Source of the DNA: Palsa-1447 sp964509885
Lineage (GTDB): Bacteria > Verrucomicrobiota > Verrucomicrobiia > Opitutales > Opitutaceae
DNA length: 64,000 bases
Assembly: GCA_964509885.1 (NCBI GenBank)
Contig: CAZDZL010000006.1
Coordinates: 1-64,000, forward strand
Direction: 5' to 3'
The notes beneath the pieces were generated by a model. That model saw nothing but the letters and a program-made list of their open reading frames with translations. It did not search any database and was not told the origin of the DNA. This document shows, in pieces, positions 8,845-17,897 of the stretch; within the stretch, counting starts at the first letter, position 1; every line of letters begins with the position of its first letter. A program made the position numbers and the translations under genes.

Positions 8845-9879
8845 ATGCCGAATCGCGCCGTCCTCATCGCCAACCTGGGATCCCCCGACTCGACGTCAGT
8901 CCCTGACGTGCGCCGCTACCTTCGCGAGTTCCTGGGCGACGAGCGCGTGCTCGACATCCCCGCGCCGCTCAGGTGGCTCCTGCTGGAGGGGGTCATCCTT
9001 CCCACCCGCCCCAAGAAGACGGCCCACGCGTATGCGAGGATATGGACCGAGGGGGGCTCCCCGCTCGTCGTGACGTCCGAGAACGTGAGGCGAAAGCTCG
9101 CGGAGACCCTTGGGCCGGGCCTGCCGGTCTACGCCGCCATGAGATACGGCCATCCGTCCATCCCCGACACCGTGGCCGCGCTGGTCGCCGGGGGACACGA
9201 CGACGTGCTCCTCTTCCCCCAGTACCCGCACTACGCGATGGCATCCTGGGAGACCGTCGTCGTGCGCCTTCGCCAGGAGGCCGCGAGGCAGGCGCCGGGG
9301 ATGCGCATCAGCTGCGTCCAGCCCTTCGCCGGCGACCCGGATTACATCGGGATGCTCCACGCGGTCGCCGCGCCGTCCCTCGCGACGGCGTATGACCACC
9401 TGCTCTTCAGCTACCACGGGATACCGGAGCGCCACCTGCGCAAGGCCGACTCGTCCCGCGCGCACTGCACCTTGGTCGCCGACTGCTGCAACACGTGCTC
9501 GCCGGCCCACGCGACGTGCTACCGCGCCCAGTGCGTCCGCACCACGGCGGAGTTTGCGCGCCTCGCCGGCCTGGACCCCAAGCGGTACTCGATGTCGTTC
9601 CAGTCCCGGCTGGCGGGCGAGCCGTGGCTGAAGCCCTTCACAGACCAAGAATTTATACAGTTACCAAAGGCCGGCGTTAAACGTCTCTTAGTCATGTGCC
9701 CAAGCTTCCTTGCCGATTGCCTGGAAACGCTCGAGGAAATATCCATGACGGGAAAGGAATCGTTCCTAAACGCTGGAGGAGAACATTTTGAGAAGATAAT
9801 GTGCCCAAATGACCATCCCGCATTCATCGATTTTCTCGCAAATCGTGTGCAAAAATGGCTGAATGGCAGCCCGTTGTGA
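8845..9879 (+). CDS. hemH: Ferrochelatase with internal Cys cluster
   Basis: Inserts Fe(II) into a porphyrin at the end of heme synthesis. The 344-residue product has the catalytic His191 in FSYHGIPERHL and the Glu-rich DCLETLEEI helix near 291-299. Residues 208-230 contain six cysteines (C208, C214, C215, C218, C225, C230). Some bacterial ferrochelatases hold a [2Fe-2S] cluster through a compact internal Cys motif, and this segment could do the same. The last 75 codons are markedly AT-richer (about 48 percent GC) than the rest (about 68 percent). The 3' end overlaps the next gene by 25 nt. The ATG at 8845 fits the family N-terminus (VLIANLGSP). Confidence 0.95.
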   Translation: MPNRAVLIANLGSPDSTSVPDVRRYLREFLGDERVLDIPAPLRWLLLEGVILPTRPKKTAHAYARIWTEGGSPLVVTSENVRRKLAETLGPGLPVYAAMRYGHPSIPDTVAALVAGGHDDVLLFPQYPHYAMASWETVVVRLRQEAARQAPGMRISCVQPFAGDPDYIGMLHAVAAPSLATAYDHLLFSYHGIPERHLRKADSSRAHCTLVADCCNTCSPAHATCYRAQCVRTTAEFARLAGLDPKRYSMSFQSRLAGEPWLKPFTDQEFIQLPKAGVKRLLVMCPSFLADCLETLEEISMTGKESFLNAGGEHFEKIMCPNDHPAFIDFLANRVQKWLNGSPL

Positions 9880-12587
9880 GCGACCTCTCGAATCCCTCCC
9901 CGCTGACGATCCCGAATGCCGGCATGAAGACGGCCCGGGTGGCCGTCTTGATTCTCGACGGGACCGGCAAGGTCGTCTCGGCAAACCATGAGGCGAAGGT
10001 GCTGTGGCAGACGGGCGCGGGCGAGCTGGTCGGCGAGTCCTTCCCGGGACTCTTCGCCCTGGACATCGTCAGCGAGGACCCGGAGATGCTCGAGGCCCAG
10101 TGGGACATCCTGCTCGGCGCCATGCTCGACAAGCGCATCATCCTCTCGGTGCAGCCCAAGGAGGGCGGGCCGCATGCGATGGCGGTGCGCGCGGAGAAGG
10201 CGATCGGGGCGGCGGGAGGCTACATCGTCGTCATCGAGACCCCGCTGGAGACCGGGCCCGAGCCTTCGGCCTCCGCGGACGACCAGGCTGCGGCGCTCCA
10301 GCTTTTCGCGGAGAAGGGACCCGTCGGTTTCTTCGACCTGAACCTTAAGGCCCGCAGGGTCGTCTACTCGCCGGCGTGGAAGCGCATGCTCGGGTACGCC
10401 GATTCCGAGCTCGCGGACACCTACGAGGCGTGGATCGGGCTCCTGCACCCCGAGGATTCCGCCGCGGCGCCCGACAAGGCGGGCCGCAAGCTCAAGGTCG
10501 GTGCCCGCCCCTTCGGCGTCGAGTTCCGGATGAGGCACAAGCTCGGGCACTGGGCGTGGATCCATTGCGTGGGCCTGCAGCTGGTGAGCACGTCGGGCGA
10601 GCTGGAGCGCGTCGTGGGGATCCACATCGACTCCACGGAGCGCAAGGAGCTTGAGGAGTCCGGCTTGGCCAGCGACAGCCGGCTCTCGGCGCTGGCGGAG
10701 GAGGGGTCCCTGGCGGCGTTCGAGCTGGATTTCGAGAGGGAGGCCTGGTGGTTCTCGGGGGCCTGGCTTCGGCTCATGGGCGGCGTGGCCTCGCCCGCGA
10801 ACGGGCCCGCCGCGCTCTCGGACGCGCTGACCCCGGAGGAATGCCCGGAGGGCCTCGAGGCCTGGCTGCTCGCGCAGGCGCCCGGCCAGGCGTCGTTCTC
10901 GAGGGTCGTTCGCCTGCGCACGGCCGACGGGAAGACGATCCAGGCGATGCTCGGGCTCAACCGCACGCTGACCCGCAAGAAGACCCTGGCGCGCGTCGTG
11001 GGCTACGCGTTCGCCCTTCCCGATGACGGCGCCGCCCCCGCCCCGGCCCCGAGCGCGCGCTCGACGGCCGACGCGGCGATAGACAGGACGGCGATGGCCA
11101 TCTTTGACGAGGTGCTCGCGGCCCTCTCGGAGGCGGTCATCGCGACCGACGCCCGCGGGAACATCCTCTTTGCGAACACGACCGCCGCCCGGATACTGCG
11201 CCTGACGGCCGACGGCTTCGCGGGCCGCTCGCTCGACCAGGTGTTCGCCCTCGTCGACCGGCAGACCGGAAAGCCAGGCGACAATCCCGCAGAGCGCGCC
11301 CTCTCGGCCAGCGGCCCCCTGCCGCTCATCAGCGAGCACGCCGTCGCCGTGTCGGGGGCCGACCCCGTTCCGATCGTCTGGACCGCGCGCGCCTCGTACG
11401 GGCCCGACGCGAAGCCCCGAGGCATCGTCATCGTCTTCCGCAACCCGGACGAGATGAGCCTGACCCCGGAGGAGCTCATCAAGGCGAACCGCTTCGAGTC
11501 GCTCGGCCTCCTGGCCGGCGGCATCGCTCACGACTTCAACAACCTCCTGACGACGATCCTCGGCGGCCTGTCGCTCGCGAAGGACAACCGCGACAGCTCG
11601 AAGCTGGCGGATTCCGAGAAGGCCTGCATGGCGGCCAAGGGCCTCACGAAGCAGCTCCTCATGTTTGCGAAGGGCGGGTCGGGGGCGACGAGCGTCTGCG
11701 ACCCGAGGGACATCCTCGAGGACGCCGTGAAGATCGCGTCCGCCGGGTCGACCGCGGAGATCACCGTCCAGTCCCAGGACGGCACCGGGGCGGTAAAGGT
11801 CGACCGGCCGCAGATCCTGCAGGTCTTCCAGAACCTGATCGTCAACGCCCTCCAGGCGATGCCCCCGCCCCCGCACAAGGCGCGCCTGCAGATCAAGGCC
11901 GCCAACGCCCGCATCACGGCGGGTCAGATCGCGTCGCTGCCCGCGGGCGACTACGTCGAGTTCGAGGTGCGCGACAACGGAAGCGGGATCAAGCCCGAGC
12001 ACGTCGAGAAGATCTGGGACCCCTTCTTCACGACGAAGAAGCACGGCACCGGCCTCGGCCTGGCGACCGTGCTCTCGATCGTGCGCAAGCTGGGCGGGGA
12101 GATCGGCCTGCAGTCGACCGTCGGCGAGGGAACCGTCTTCAGCGTCTTCCTTCCCATGGCCGACCAGCCGGTGGACGTGCAGGCCCGGCCCGCGCCTTCC
12201 CTGCGCTTCGGCACCGGGCGCGTCCTTTTCATGGACGACGACGACCACATCTGCAGCCTGACGGCCTCGATGCTCGAGAGCCTCGACTACAAGTTCGACA
12301 TCGCGAAGAACGGCGAGGACGCGGTGACCCTCTACAAGCGCTACCTCAACATCGGCAGGCCCTACGACGCCGTGATCATGGACCTCACCGTGATCGGCGG
12401 CATGGGCGGCGAGGAGACCTTCAACATCCTGCACGGCCTCGACAAGGACGTCCGCGCGATCGTCTCCAGCGGCTACGACAATGACGAGATGGCCCGCCAG
12501 TACCTGGACATGGGCTTCTGCGGGTACCTGACAAAGCCCTACAGGGTCACGGACCTGGGCAAGGTGCTCAAGGCCGTGCTCGGCTGA
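9855..12587 (+). CDS. Multi-PAS hybrid histidine kinase with C-terminal receiver
   Basis: Predicted soluble sensor kinase of 910 residues, with no transmembrane segment. Order: PAS-like domain (about 26-125), PAS with PAC motif (about 150-265), a weaker PAS (270-390), another PAS (about 410-525), HisKA with phospho-acceptor H559 in GGIAHDFNNLL, HATPase (NGSGI and GTGLGL boxes), then a receiver (787-910) with acidic pocket MDDDD and phospho-acceptor D843. This is a hybrid architecture without a DNA-binding output, so a separate phosphotransferase or regulator is expected. The ATG at 9855 overlaps hemH; an internal ATG at 9924 is an alternative start. Ligand unknown. Confidence 0.92.
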   Translation: MAEWQPVVSDLSNPSPLTIPNAGMKTARVAVLILDGTGKVVSANHEAKVLWQTGAGELVGESFPGLFALDIVSEDPEMLEAQWDILLGAMLDKRIILSVQPKEGGPHAMAVRAEKAIGAAGGYIVVIETPLETGPEPSASADDQAAALQLFAEKGPVGFFDLNLKARRVVYSPAWKRMLGYADSELADTYEAWIGLLHPEDSAAAPDKAGRKLKVGARPFGVEFRMRHKLGHWAWIHCVGLQLVSTSGELERVVGIHIDSTERKELEESGLASDSRLSALAEEGSLAAFELDFEREAWWFSGAWLRLMGGVASPANGPAALSDALTPEECPEGLEAWLLAQAPGQASFSRVVRLRTADGKTIQAMLGLNRTLTRKKTLARVVGYAFALPDDGAAPAPAPSARSTADAAIDRTAMAIFDEVLAALSEAVIATDARGNILFANTTAARILRLTADGFAGRSLDQVFALVDRQTGKPGDNPAERALSASGPLPLISEHAVAVSGADPVPIVWTARASYGPDAKPRGIVIVFRNPDEMSLTPEELIKANRFESLGLLAGGIAHDFNNLLTTILGGLSLAKDNRDSSKLADSEKACMAAKGLTKQLLMFAKGGSGATSVCDPRDILEDAVKIASAGSTAEITVQSQDGTGAVKVDRPQILQVFQNLIVNALQAMPPPPHKARLQIKAANARITAGQIASLPAGDYVEFEVRDNGSGIKPEHVEKIWDPFFTTKKHGTGLGLATVLSIVRKLGGEIGLQSTVGEGTVFSVFLPMADQPVDVQARPAPSLRFGTGRVLFMDDDDHICSLTASMLESLDYKFDIAKNGEDAVTLYKRYLNIGRPYDAVIMDLTVIGGMGGEETFNILHGLDKDVRAIVSSGYDNDEMARQYLDMGFCGYLTKPYRVTDLGKVLKAVLG

Positions 12588-12601
12588 GGCGCCGGGCGGC
12601 C

Positions 12602-13204
12602 CTACGGCTGCCAGGTGAACCCGTGGCAGAGGGCAACCCCCGCCGCGTCCGCCTCGTCGAAGGCCAGCGCCCTGGCGTGACCCAGGTGGAGCATGACCGT
12701 GCGCGCCAGCTGCTCCTTGCTCGCCCGCCCGGACCCGGCGACGGCCTGCTTCACCCGGAGGGGGGCGTACTCAAAGACGGGAAGCCCCTGGACGGCCGCC
12801 GCGGCGATCGCCGCGCCGCGGGCGGCGCCGAGGATCTGAGCGGTCTGGAAGTTCTGGACGTAGATCGTCTGCTCGAGGGCCACGTGGCGGATCCCAGAGG
12901 CGCCGGCGATGAAGTCCGCGACCGCCCGGTGGATCTCGCCGAGCGCGAAGGCCATCGTCCGGCTCGCCGGGACGCTCACCGTCCTGCAGCGAAGGAGGAC
13001 GGGCGCCCTGCCCGCAGGGAAGTCCACCAGGGCGAGGCCCGTTCCCCGGAGCGACGGGTCCACGCCCAGGACGAGGCCGACGAACGCCTTCCTGAGCTGA
13101 AGCCCGTCGGCGGCGGCCCTGCGCCGCTCCCTGCCGGAGCGCGCCGGGGCGGCCTTGCCCGCCAGCTTCGCCGTCCACAATTGCCTCGAGGTGATCCTTG
13201 CCAT
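12602..13204 (-). CDS. ruvC: Crossover junction endodeoxyribonuclease RuvC
   Basis: Holliday-junction resolvase with an RNase H-like fold. The acidic active site is visible: first Asp in GVDPSLRGTG, Glu in ALEQTIYVQN and the C-terminal DEADAAGVALCH. The protein is 200 residues with a basic N-terminal extension of about 42 residues before the fold, longer than E. coli RuvC (173). GGAG lies 8 nt before the ATG at 13204, supporting the long start. ruvA and ruvB are not adjacent. It is convergent with the kinase gene (14 nt apart). Confidence 0.9.
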   Translation of the reverse strand: MARITSRQLWTAKLAGKAAPARSGRERRRAAADGLQLRKAFVGLVLGVDPSLRGTGLALVDFPAGRAPVLLRCRTVSVPASRTMAFALGEIHRAVADFIAGASGIRHVALEQTIYVQNFQTAQILGAARGAAIAAAAVQGLPVFEYAPLRVKQAVAGSGRASKEQLARTVMLHLGHARALAFDEADAAGVALCHGFTWQP

Positions 13205-13218
13205 GGAGGGGGCTCCGG

Positions 13219-13953
13219 TCAGAAGAACATCTTCACCCCGGAGGCAAGCGTCAGCGTGAGCGCGACGTTTTCAAATATCCGCTGGTTTATCCGGCCGAGC
13301 AGCCACCGGCCGATGAGCGTGCCCGCTATGACGGCGGGCGCCAGCTCGGCGTTGAGCAGCAGCGTCGCCGGCGTGATCAGGCCCAGCCAGATCATGAACG
13401 GCGCCTTGAAGAGGTTGAGCATGAGGAAAAACACGGCACCCGTGCCCATGTACTCCATCTTCGGCAGGCGCATCGCGAGCAGATAAATGACCATGAGGGG
13501 GCCGGCCGCGTTGGAGATGATCGTGGTGAAGCCGGCCAGCATCCCGATGAGGGGGGCGAACCACGCGGCGCTTTCTTGCACCGGCACCTTGGGACCCGAG
13601 CGCCGCAGGAGATGAAGGATGGCGAGGCCGACCACGATGGCCCCTATCGCCAGGCGCGTCTGGCGCTCGTCCATCCGGCCGATCGCGAGGGCGCCGACAA
13701 CCACCCCTGCCGCCGCCCACGGCAAGAGGCGCCACACGTGTCCCCACTGCGCGTGCCTGCGGTAGGAGAGGACGGCGACTATGTCCCCGAGAATGAGCAG
13801 CGGCAGGACGACGCCCGTCGAGCGCCGCGCCGGCATGATCGACGCGAAGAGGGAGACGAACAGGAGGCTGATCCCCGTGATCCCCGTCTTCGCGACGCCC
13901 ACGAGGACCGCCCCGAGCGCCGCCAGGAACCACTCCCACGCGTGGAAATTCAA
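13219..13953 (-). CDS. TauE/SafE-family membrane exporter
   Basis: An integral membrane protein of 244 residues with about seven hydrophobic segments and the two-repeat TauE/SafE organisation (GVAKTGITG near residue 20 and GMLAGFTTIISNAAGP near 137). Members export sulfite, sulfoacetate or related anions; the substrate here is unknown. The start codon is TTG at 13953, whose last bases overlap the TGA stop of recF (TTGA), so translation is probably coupled to recF. No sulfur-metabolism genes are nearby. Confidence 0.88.
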   Translation of the reverse strand: MNFHAWEWFLAALGAVLVGVAKTGITGISLLFVSLFASIMPARRSTGVVLPLLILGDIVAVLSYRRHAQWGHVWRLLPWAAAGVVVGALAIGRMDERQTRLAIGAIVVGLAILHLLRRSGPKVPVQESAAWFAPLIGMLAGFTTIISNAAGPLMVIYLLAMRLPKMEYMGTGAVFFLMLNLFKAPFMIWLGLITPATLLLNAELAPAVIAGTLIGRWLLGRINQRIFENVALTLTLASGVKMFF

Positions 13954-15053
13954 TCGGCAGCCCCCATGGCCCGAGTCTCGGCGGAGAAGGCGCCGCCCGC
14001 AACCGTGAACACCTGCCAGTCGCCGAGGGCCGCGTCGGGGAGCCGGGTGCCGGTCGCGATCACCTGGGACTCCCGGTCGAGGGCCGCCCAGAAGCGGTCG
14101 CGCCGTCCCGGGTCGAGCTCCCCCAGGACATCATCGGCCAGGAGAACGGGCCTGACGCGGCTGCACGCGTGGAACCAGGCCGCCTGGGCGAGCCTCAGGG
14201 CCAGCGTCACCGTGCGCTGCTGGCCCTCCGAGGCGAAGTCCGCCGCGTCGGCGCCCCCCACGTCGAAGCGGAGGTCGTCGCGGTGGGGGCCGACGAGCGT
14301 CGTGCGCATCTGGAGGTCGCGCGCCCTCCCCGACCCGAGAAGCTCGAGGATCCCCTCGGCCGGCACCCCCTTGAGGGCCGACTCGTACCGGAGCGCCGCG
14401 GACTCCGAGCCCTCGCTTAGGCGCCCGTAGGCGGCGGCCGTCCCGGCGGCGAGTTCGGCGAGCTTGGCTCCCCGAAGGGCCACGATCCGGGCGCCCGCCG
14501 GCGCCAGGATGCGGTCGAAGGCCGTGAGCTGCGGCGCCCCGCCCGCGTCGGGCCTCTTCAGGAGGGCGTTGCGGCCGGCGAGCGCGCGCCCGTACGTCTG
14601 GAGCGCCTCCAGGTAGCCGGGGTCCATCGCGGCGAGCGTGAGGTCCATCCACCGGCGCCGGAGCGAGGGTGCCCCGCGGATCAGCTGGAGATCCTGCGAG
14701 GAAAAGACCACCGTGGGAAACCTTCCGATGTGGTCCGCGAGCCGCGCCACCCGCTCGGTGTCATACCAGAGCTCCTTGCCATCCCTGCGGATCTTGACGG
14801 CGATCCGCTCCGGCGCGCGGCCCTCGAGCTCCACGTCAAACGCAAGGGACGCCTCGTTGGCCCCGTGCAGGATCAGGTTCCGGCTGTCGGGCGCCCGGAA
14901 CGAGCGCAGCGCAGTCAGGAAACCCGCGGCCTCGAGCAGGTTCGACTTACCCTGCCCGTTGGCCCCGATGAGGAATTGCCTCCGGCCCTCGAAGGCCAGG
15001 TGGGCCTCGGGGACATTGCGGAAGCCCCTCAGGCTGAGCTTCCGTAGGATCAT
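13950..15053 (-). CDS. recF: DNA replication and repair protein RecF
   Basis: SMC-like ATPase that loads RecA on gapped DNA. The 367-residue product has Walker A GANGQGKSN (residues 30-38), an ABC-type signature SEGQQR and Walker B PVLLADDVLGELD. Length is typical. The ATG at 15053 was preferred because the fold starts MILRKLSLRGFRN; the upstream in-frame extension has no family resemblance. recF is not beside dnaN/gyrB here but is coupled to an exporter gene, an unusual neighbourhood. Confidence 0.95.
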   Translation of the reverse strand: MILRKLSLRGFRNVPEAHLAFEGRRQFLIGANGQGKSNLLEAAGFLTALRSFRAPDSRNLILHGANEASLAFDVELEGRAPERIAVKIRRDGKELWYDTERVARLADHIGRFPTVVFSSQDLQLIRGAPSLRRRWMDLTLAAMDPGYLEALQTYGRALAGRNALLKRPDAGGAPQLTAFDRILAPAGARIVALRGAKLAELAAGTAAAYGRLSEGSESAALRYESALKGVPAEGILELLGSGRARDLQMRTTLVGPHRDDLRFDVGGADAADFASEGQQRTVTLALRLAQAAWFHACSRVRPVLLADDVLGELDPGRRDRFWAALDRESQVIATGTRLPDAALGDWQVFTVAGGAFSAETRAMGAAD

Positions 15054-15148
15054 GGGCGGGCGGGGGCCCTGGCGGGTGACGGGGGAATCGTTCCAAAACG
15101 TCGAAAATTTCAGTCGCGGGCAAGTCCGGAGGCCACTTTGATCGAAGT

Positions 15149-15706
15149 ATGACGTTCGAGGAATCGCTCGCCGATACGCTGCGCACGCTGAAGGCGCTCG
15201 AGGGGATCCGCCCATCCGTCGACGCGGCGGCGGAGCTGGTCCTCGGCACCCTGCGCGCCGGCGGAAAGCTCCTCATCTGCGGCAACGGCGGCAGCGCGGC
15301 CGAGGCGGCCCATTTCGCGACGGAGCTCGTCGGGCGCTACGACGGCAGGAGAAGGCCGCTCCCCGCGGTGGCGCTCTCCTCCGACGGGTCGCTGGCCACC
15401 TGCATCGGCAACGACTTCGGCTTCGAGCACGTGTTCGCCCGCCAGATCGAGGCGCTGGGCAGGCCCGGCGACCTCGTCGTGGCGATCACGTCGAGCGGCA
15501 ACTCGCCCAACATCGTCGCAGCCCTCAACGAGGCGAAGCGCCTCGGCTTGGATTCCGTCGCCTTCCTCGGCAAGGGCGGCGGCAAGGCCAGGGGCCTCGC
15601 GACCTGCGAACTCCTCGTGCCCGGCGCCCGCGGAGCCTCGGCGCAGGAGTCCCACCTGTTTCTCATCCACTACCTCTGCGAACTGATCGACAAGGATTTC
15701 CAATGA
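15149..15706 (+). CDS. gmhA: Sedoheptulose-7-phosphate isomerase (SIS domain)
   Basis: A 185-residue SIS-fold isomerase, most likely GmhA, the first enzyme of ADP-heptose synthesis for lipopolysaccharide core. Sugar-phosphate loops are clear: CGNGGSAAEAAHFATEL (residues 47-63) and TSSGNSPN (about 115). The C-terminal QESHLFLIHYLCE helix carries the His/Gln ligands seen in zinc-dependent GmhA. DiaA, a paralogue used in replication initiation, is the alternative, but the metal-site residues favour GmhA. Its stop overlaps the cyclophilin start (ATGA). Confidence 0.85.
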   Translation: MTFEESLADTLRTLKALEGIRPSVDAAAELVLGTLRAGGKLLICGNGGSAAEAAHFATELVGRYDGRRRPLPAVALSSDGSLATCIGNDFGFEHVFARQIEALGRPGDLVVAITSSGNSPNIVAALNEAKRLGLDSVAFLGKGGGKARGLATCELLVPGARGASAQESHLFLIHYLCELIDKDFQ

Positions 15707-16215
15707 GCCAAAAACAAAACCCAGGTGAACAGGCCGTCATCAAGACGTCCTACGGTGAAATGACGGTGGCCTTCTGGCCCGACGTCGCCCCAAAAACGGT
15801 CGAGAACTTCAAGAAGCTCGCCCGCGAGGGGTTCTACAACGGGACCGCGTTCCACAGGATAATCAAGGGATTCATGATCCAGGGAGGCTGCCCCAACACC
15901 AAGGAGGGGCAGAAGGGCATGCCCGGGACCGGCGGGCCGGGCTACATGATAAAGGCGGAGTTCAACACCAAGTCCCACGTGAAGGGCGTCCTCTCGATGG
16001 CGCGCTCGTCGAGCCCCGACTCGGCGGGCAGCCAGTTCTTCATCGTCCACGGGGATGCGCGCTTCCTGGACCGCCAGTACACGGCCTTCGGCGAGCTCGT
16101 GTCCGGCGAGGACGTGCTGGAGAAGATCGCCAACGTCCCGACCAGCGGCCCCGAGAAGAGCACGCCCGTCGCCAGGGTCGCGCTCGAGAGCGTCACGATC
16201 GTCCCGGCCGCCTAG
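15703..16215 (+). CDS. Cyclophilin-type peptidyl-prolyl cis-trans isomerase
   Basis: A 170-residue PPIase of the cyclophilin family that speeds proline isomerisation. Active-site residues are visible: FHRIIKGFMIQGG (with the catalytic Arg), GSQFFI, and the LDRQYTAFGEL stretch, where many bacterial enzymes have LD.KHT.FG. There is no signal peptide, so it is predicted cytoplasmic. It overlaps gmhA by 4 nt at its start. Its TAG stop overlaps the ald stop on the other strand (shared CTAG). Confidence 0.95.
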   Translation: MSQKQNPGEQAVIKTSYGEMTVAFWPDVAPKTVENFKKLAREGFYNGTAFHRIIKGFMIQGGCPNTKEGQKGMPGTGGPGYMIKAEFNTKSHVKGVLSMARSSSPDSAGSQFFIVHGDARFLDRQYTAFGELVSGEDVLEKIANVPTSGPEKSTPVARVALESVTIVPAA

Positions 16216-17300
16216 GCGTAGCCCAGCGCCTTCGCGACCGCGGCGTTTGTGATCCGCCCCCCGCGCGTGTTGACTCCCTGGCCGAGCCCCTTGTGCTCGG
16301 CGAGGGCGGCCTCGACGCCCTTCTGCACGATGAGGGCCACGTAGGGCTCCGTCGCCTGGGTGAGTCCCTGCGTCGACGTCCGGCCCACGAGCGCGGGCAT
16401 GTTCGGCACGGCGTAGTGGATGACGCCGTACTCCTTGTAGACGGGCTCCGTGTGGGACGTCGGCCGGATGCTCTCGATGCAGCCCCCCTGGTCGATCGCG
16501 ATGTCGACGATGACGCTTCCCGGTCGCATCGTGGCCACCATCTCGTTCGTCACGACGGTGGGCGCCTTCGCCGCGGGGATGAGCACGGCGCCGACGAGGA
16601 GATCGGCGTCGGCCACGCAGCTCTCGAGGTTGGCGAGGTTGGACATCAGCGTCACCACACGACCCCTGTACTCGGAGTCGAGCGCCTCGAGCTTGCGCGT
16701 GTCGAGGTCGAGCACCGTCACGCGGGCACCCATGCCCGCGGCCATCTGGACCGAGTGCGCGCCGGAATTGCCGGCCCCGACGACGACCACGTGGCCCGGA
16801 AGGGTCCCGGGGATGCCGCCCAGCAGGACGCCCGAGCCTCCGTGCTGGGACTGCAGGAAATAGGCGCCCACCTGGATCGCGAGCCGGCCCGCGACCTGGG
16901 ACATGGGTTTCAATAGCGGGTACGAGCCGTCGCTGCCCTCGACCGTCTCGTAGGCGATCCCGAGGATGTTCTTTTTGAGCAGTACCTTCGCAAGCGCGGG
17001 GCCCGCGGCGAGGTGGAGGTAGGTGAACAGCGCCTGGCCGTCCTGAAGGAGCCCGTATTCCGAGGCGAGCGGCTCCTTGACCTTGAGGACCATGTCGGCG
17101 GACTTCCACACCGTGGCCGCGTCGGCGACGAGGGTGGCACCCGCGGAGCGGTATTCGGCGTCGGTGAAGCCGGCGCTCAGTCCGGCCGATTTCTGGACGA
17201 GCACCTTCGCCCCCAGGGACACGCAGCGCCGGCAGAGGCTGGGTGTCATCGACACCCGCGTCTCGCCGATCTTGATCTCCTTTGGAACCCCGATTTTCAT
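16212..17300 (-). CDS. ald: Alanine dehydrogenase
   Basis: NAD-dependent L-alanine/pyruvate interconversion, linking carbon and nitrogen pools. The 362-residue product matches the family from MKIGVPKEIK to GGRITNAAVAKALG. Catalytic K75 (VKEPL) and H96 (TYLHLAAG) fall at the same numbers as in the Bacillus enzyme. The Rossmann loop is VVGAGNSGAHS, with Ser in place of the usual second-position residue. The ATG at 17300 is chosen by this N-terminus; the frame upstream is non-homologous. It is convergent with the cyclophilin gene, the two stops sharing CTAG. Confidence 0.94.
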   Translation of the reverse strand: MKIGVPKEIKIGETRVSMTPSLCRRCVSLGAKVLVQKSAGLSAGFTDAEYRSAGATLVADAATVWKSADMVLKVKEPLASEYGLLQDGQALFTYLHLAAGPALAKVLLKKNILGIAYETVEGSDGSYPLLKPMSQVAGRLAIQVGAYFLQSQHGGSGVLLGGIPGTLPGHVVVVGAGNSGAHSVQMAAGMGARVTVLDLDTRKLEALDSEYRGRVVTLMSNLANLESCVADADLLVGAVLIPAAKAPTVVTNEMVATMRPGSVIVDIAIDQGGCIESIRPTSHTEPVYKEYGVIHYAVPNMPALVGRTSTQGLTQATEPYVALIVQKGVEAALAEHKGLGQGVNTRGGRITNAAVAKALGYA

Positions 17301-17405
17301 GCGATGATGATGGCCGCGGCGGGAGGAGTGACAAGCGGCAACAGGCTGCCCGGGCTTACGGCCAAGGCTTGGAATGTACCGTTGGATCGGCCATGGACAG
17401 TGGCG

Positions 17406-17897
17406 ATGCCGAAGATGCTGAACCTCATGGTGGCCTGCGCCGAGAACCGCGTCATGGGGCGCAAGAACCGCCTGCCCTGGCGGATCCCCGAGGACCTCAA
17501 GTTCTTCCACGACGAGACGGCGGGCAAGACCATCGTCCTCGGCCGGATCTGCTACCAGACCTGGCCGCGCGCGCGCGAGGACGGCAGGCGCCTGGTCGTC
17601 GTCTCTTCCGACCGCTCGCTCGAGAGGGAGGGCGTGCGGGTCGCGGGCTCGGTCCCGGAGGCGCTCGCCATCGCCGAGCCCATGCCGGGTGAGATCTACG
17701 TGAACGGGGGCGAGCGGATATTCGAGGAGGTCCTGGCGCTGGACCGCCCCATGAGGCTCCACCTGACGCTCGTCCACGCCGAGGTCGAGGGGGACCGGTA
17801 TTTCCCGGAATGGCGCCACCTCGCGTGGCGCGAGGTGTCCCGGCGGGACAGCTCCGACGAGAACTTCAGCTACACCTTCTTCACGCTCGAGCGCTAG
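17406..17897 (+). CDS. folA: Dihydrofolate reductase
   Basis: NADPH-dependent reduction of dihydrofolate. The 163-residue product has the folate-site pattern NRLPWRIPEDLKFF with the acidic D30, the NADPH loop KTIVLGR, and the C-terminal NGGERIFEE and FSYTFFTLER strands. The ATG at 17406 gives the standard N-terminus; ATGs further upstream are in frame but would add a non-homologous tail. thyA is not adjacent. Its TAG stop is shared in reverse with the carbonic anhydrase stop (CTAG). Confidence 0.94.
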   Translation: MPKMLNLMVACAENRVMGRKNRLPWRIPEDLKFFHDETAGKTIVLGRICYQTWPRAREDGRRLVVVSSDRSLEREGVRVAGSVPEALAIAEPMPGEIYVNGGERIFEEVLALDRPMRLHLTLVHAEVEGDRYFPEWRHLAWREVSRRDSSDENFSYTFFTLER

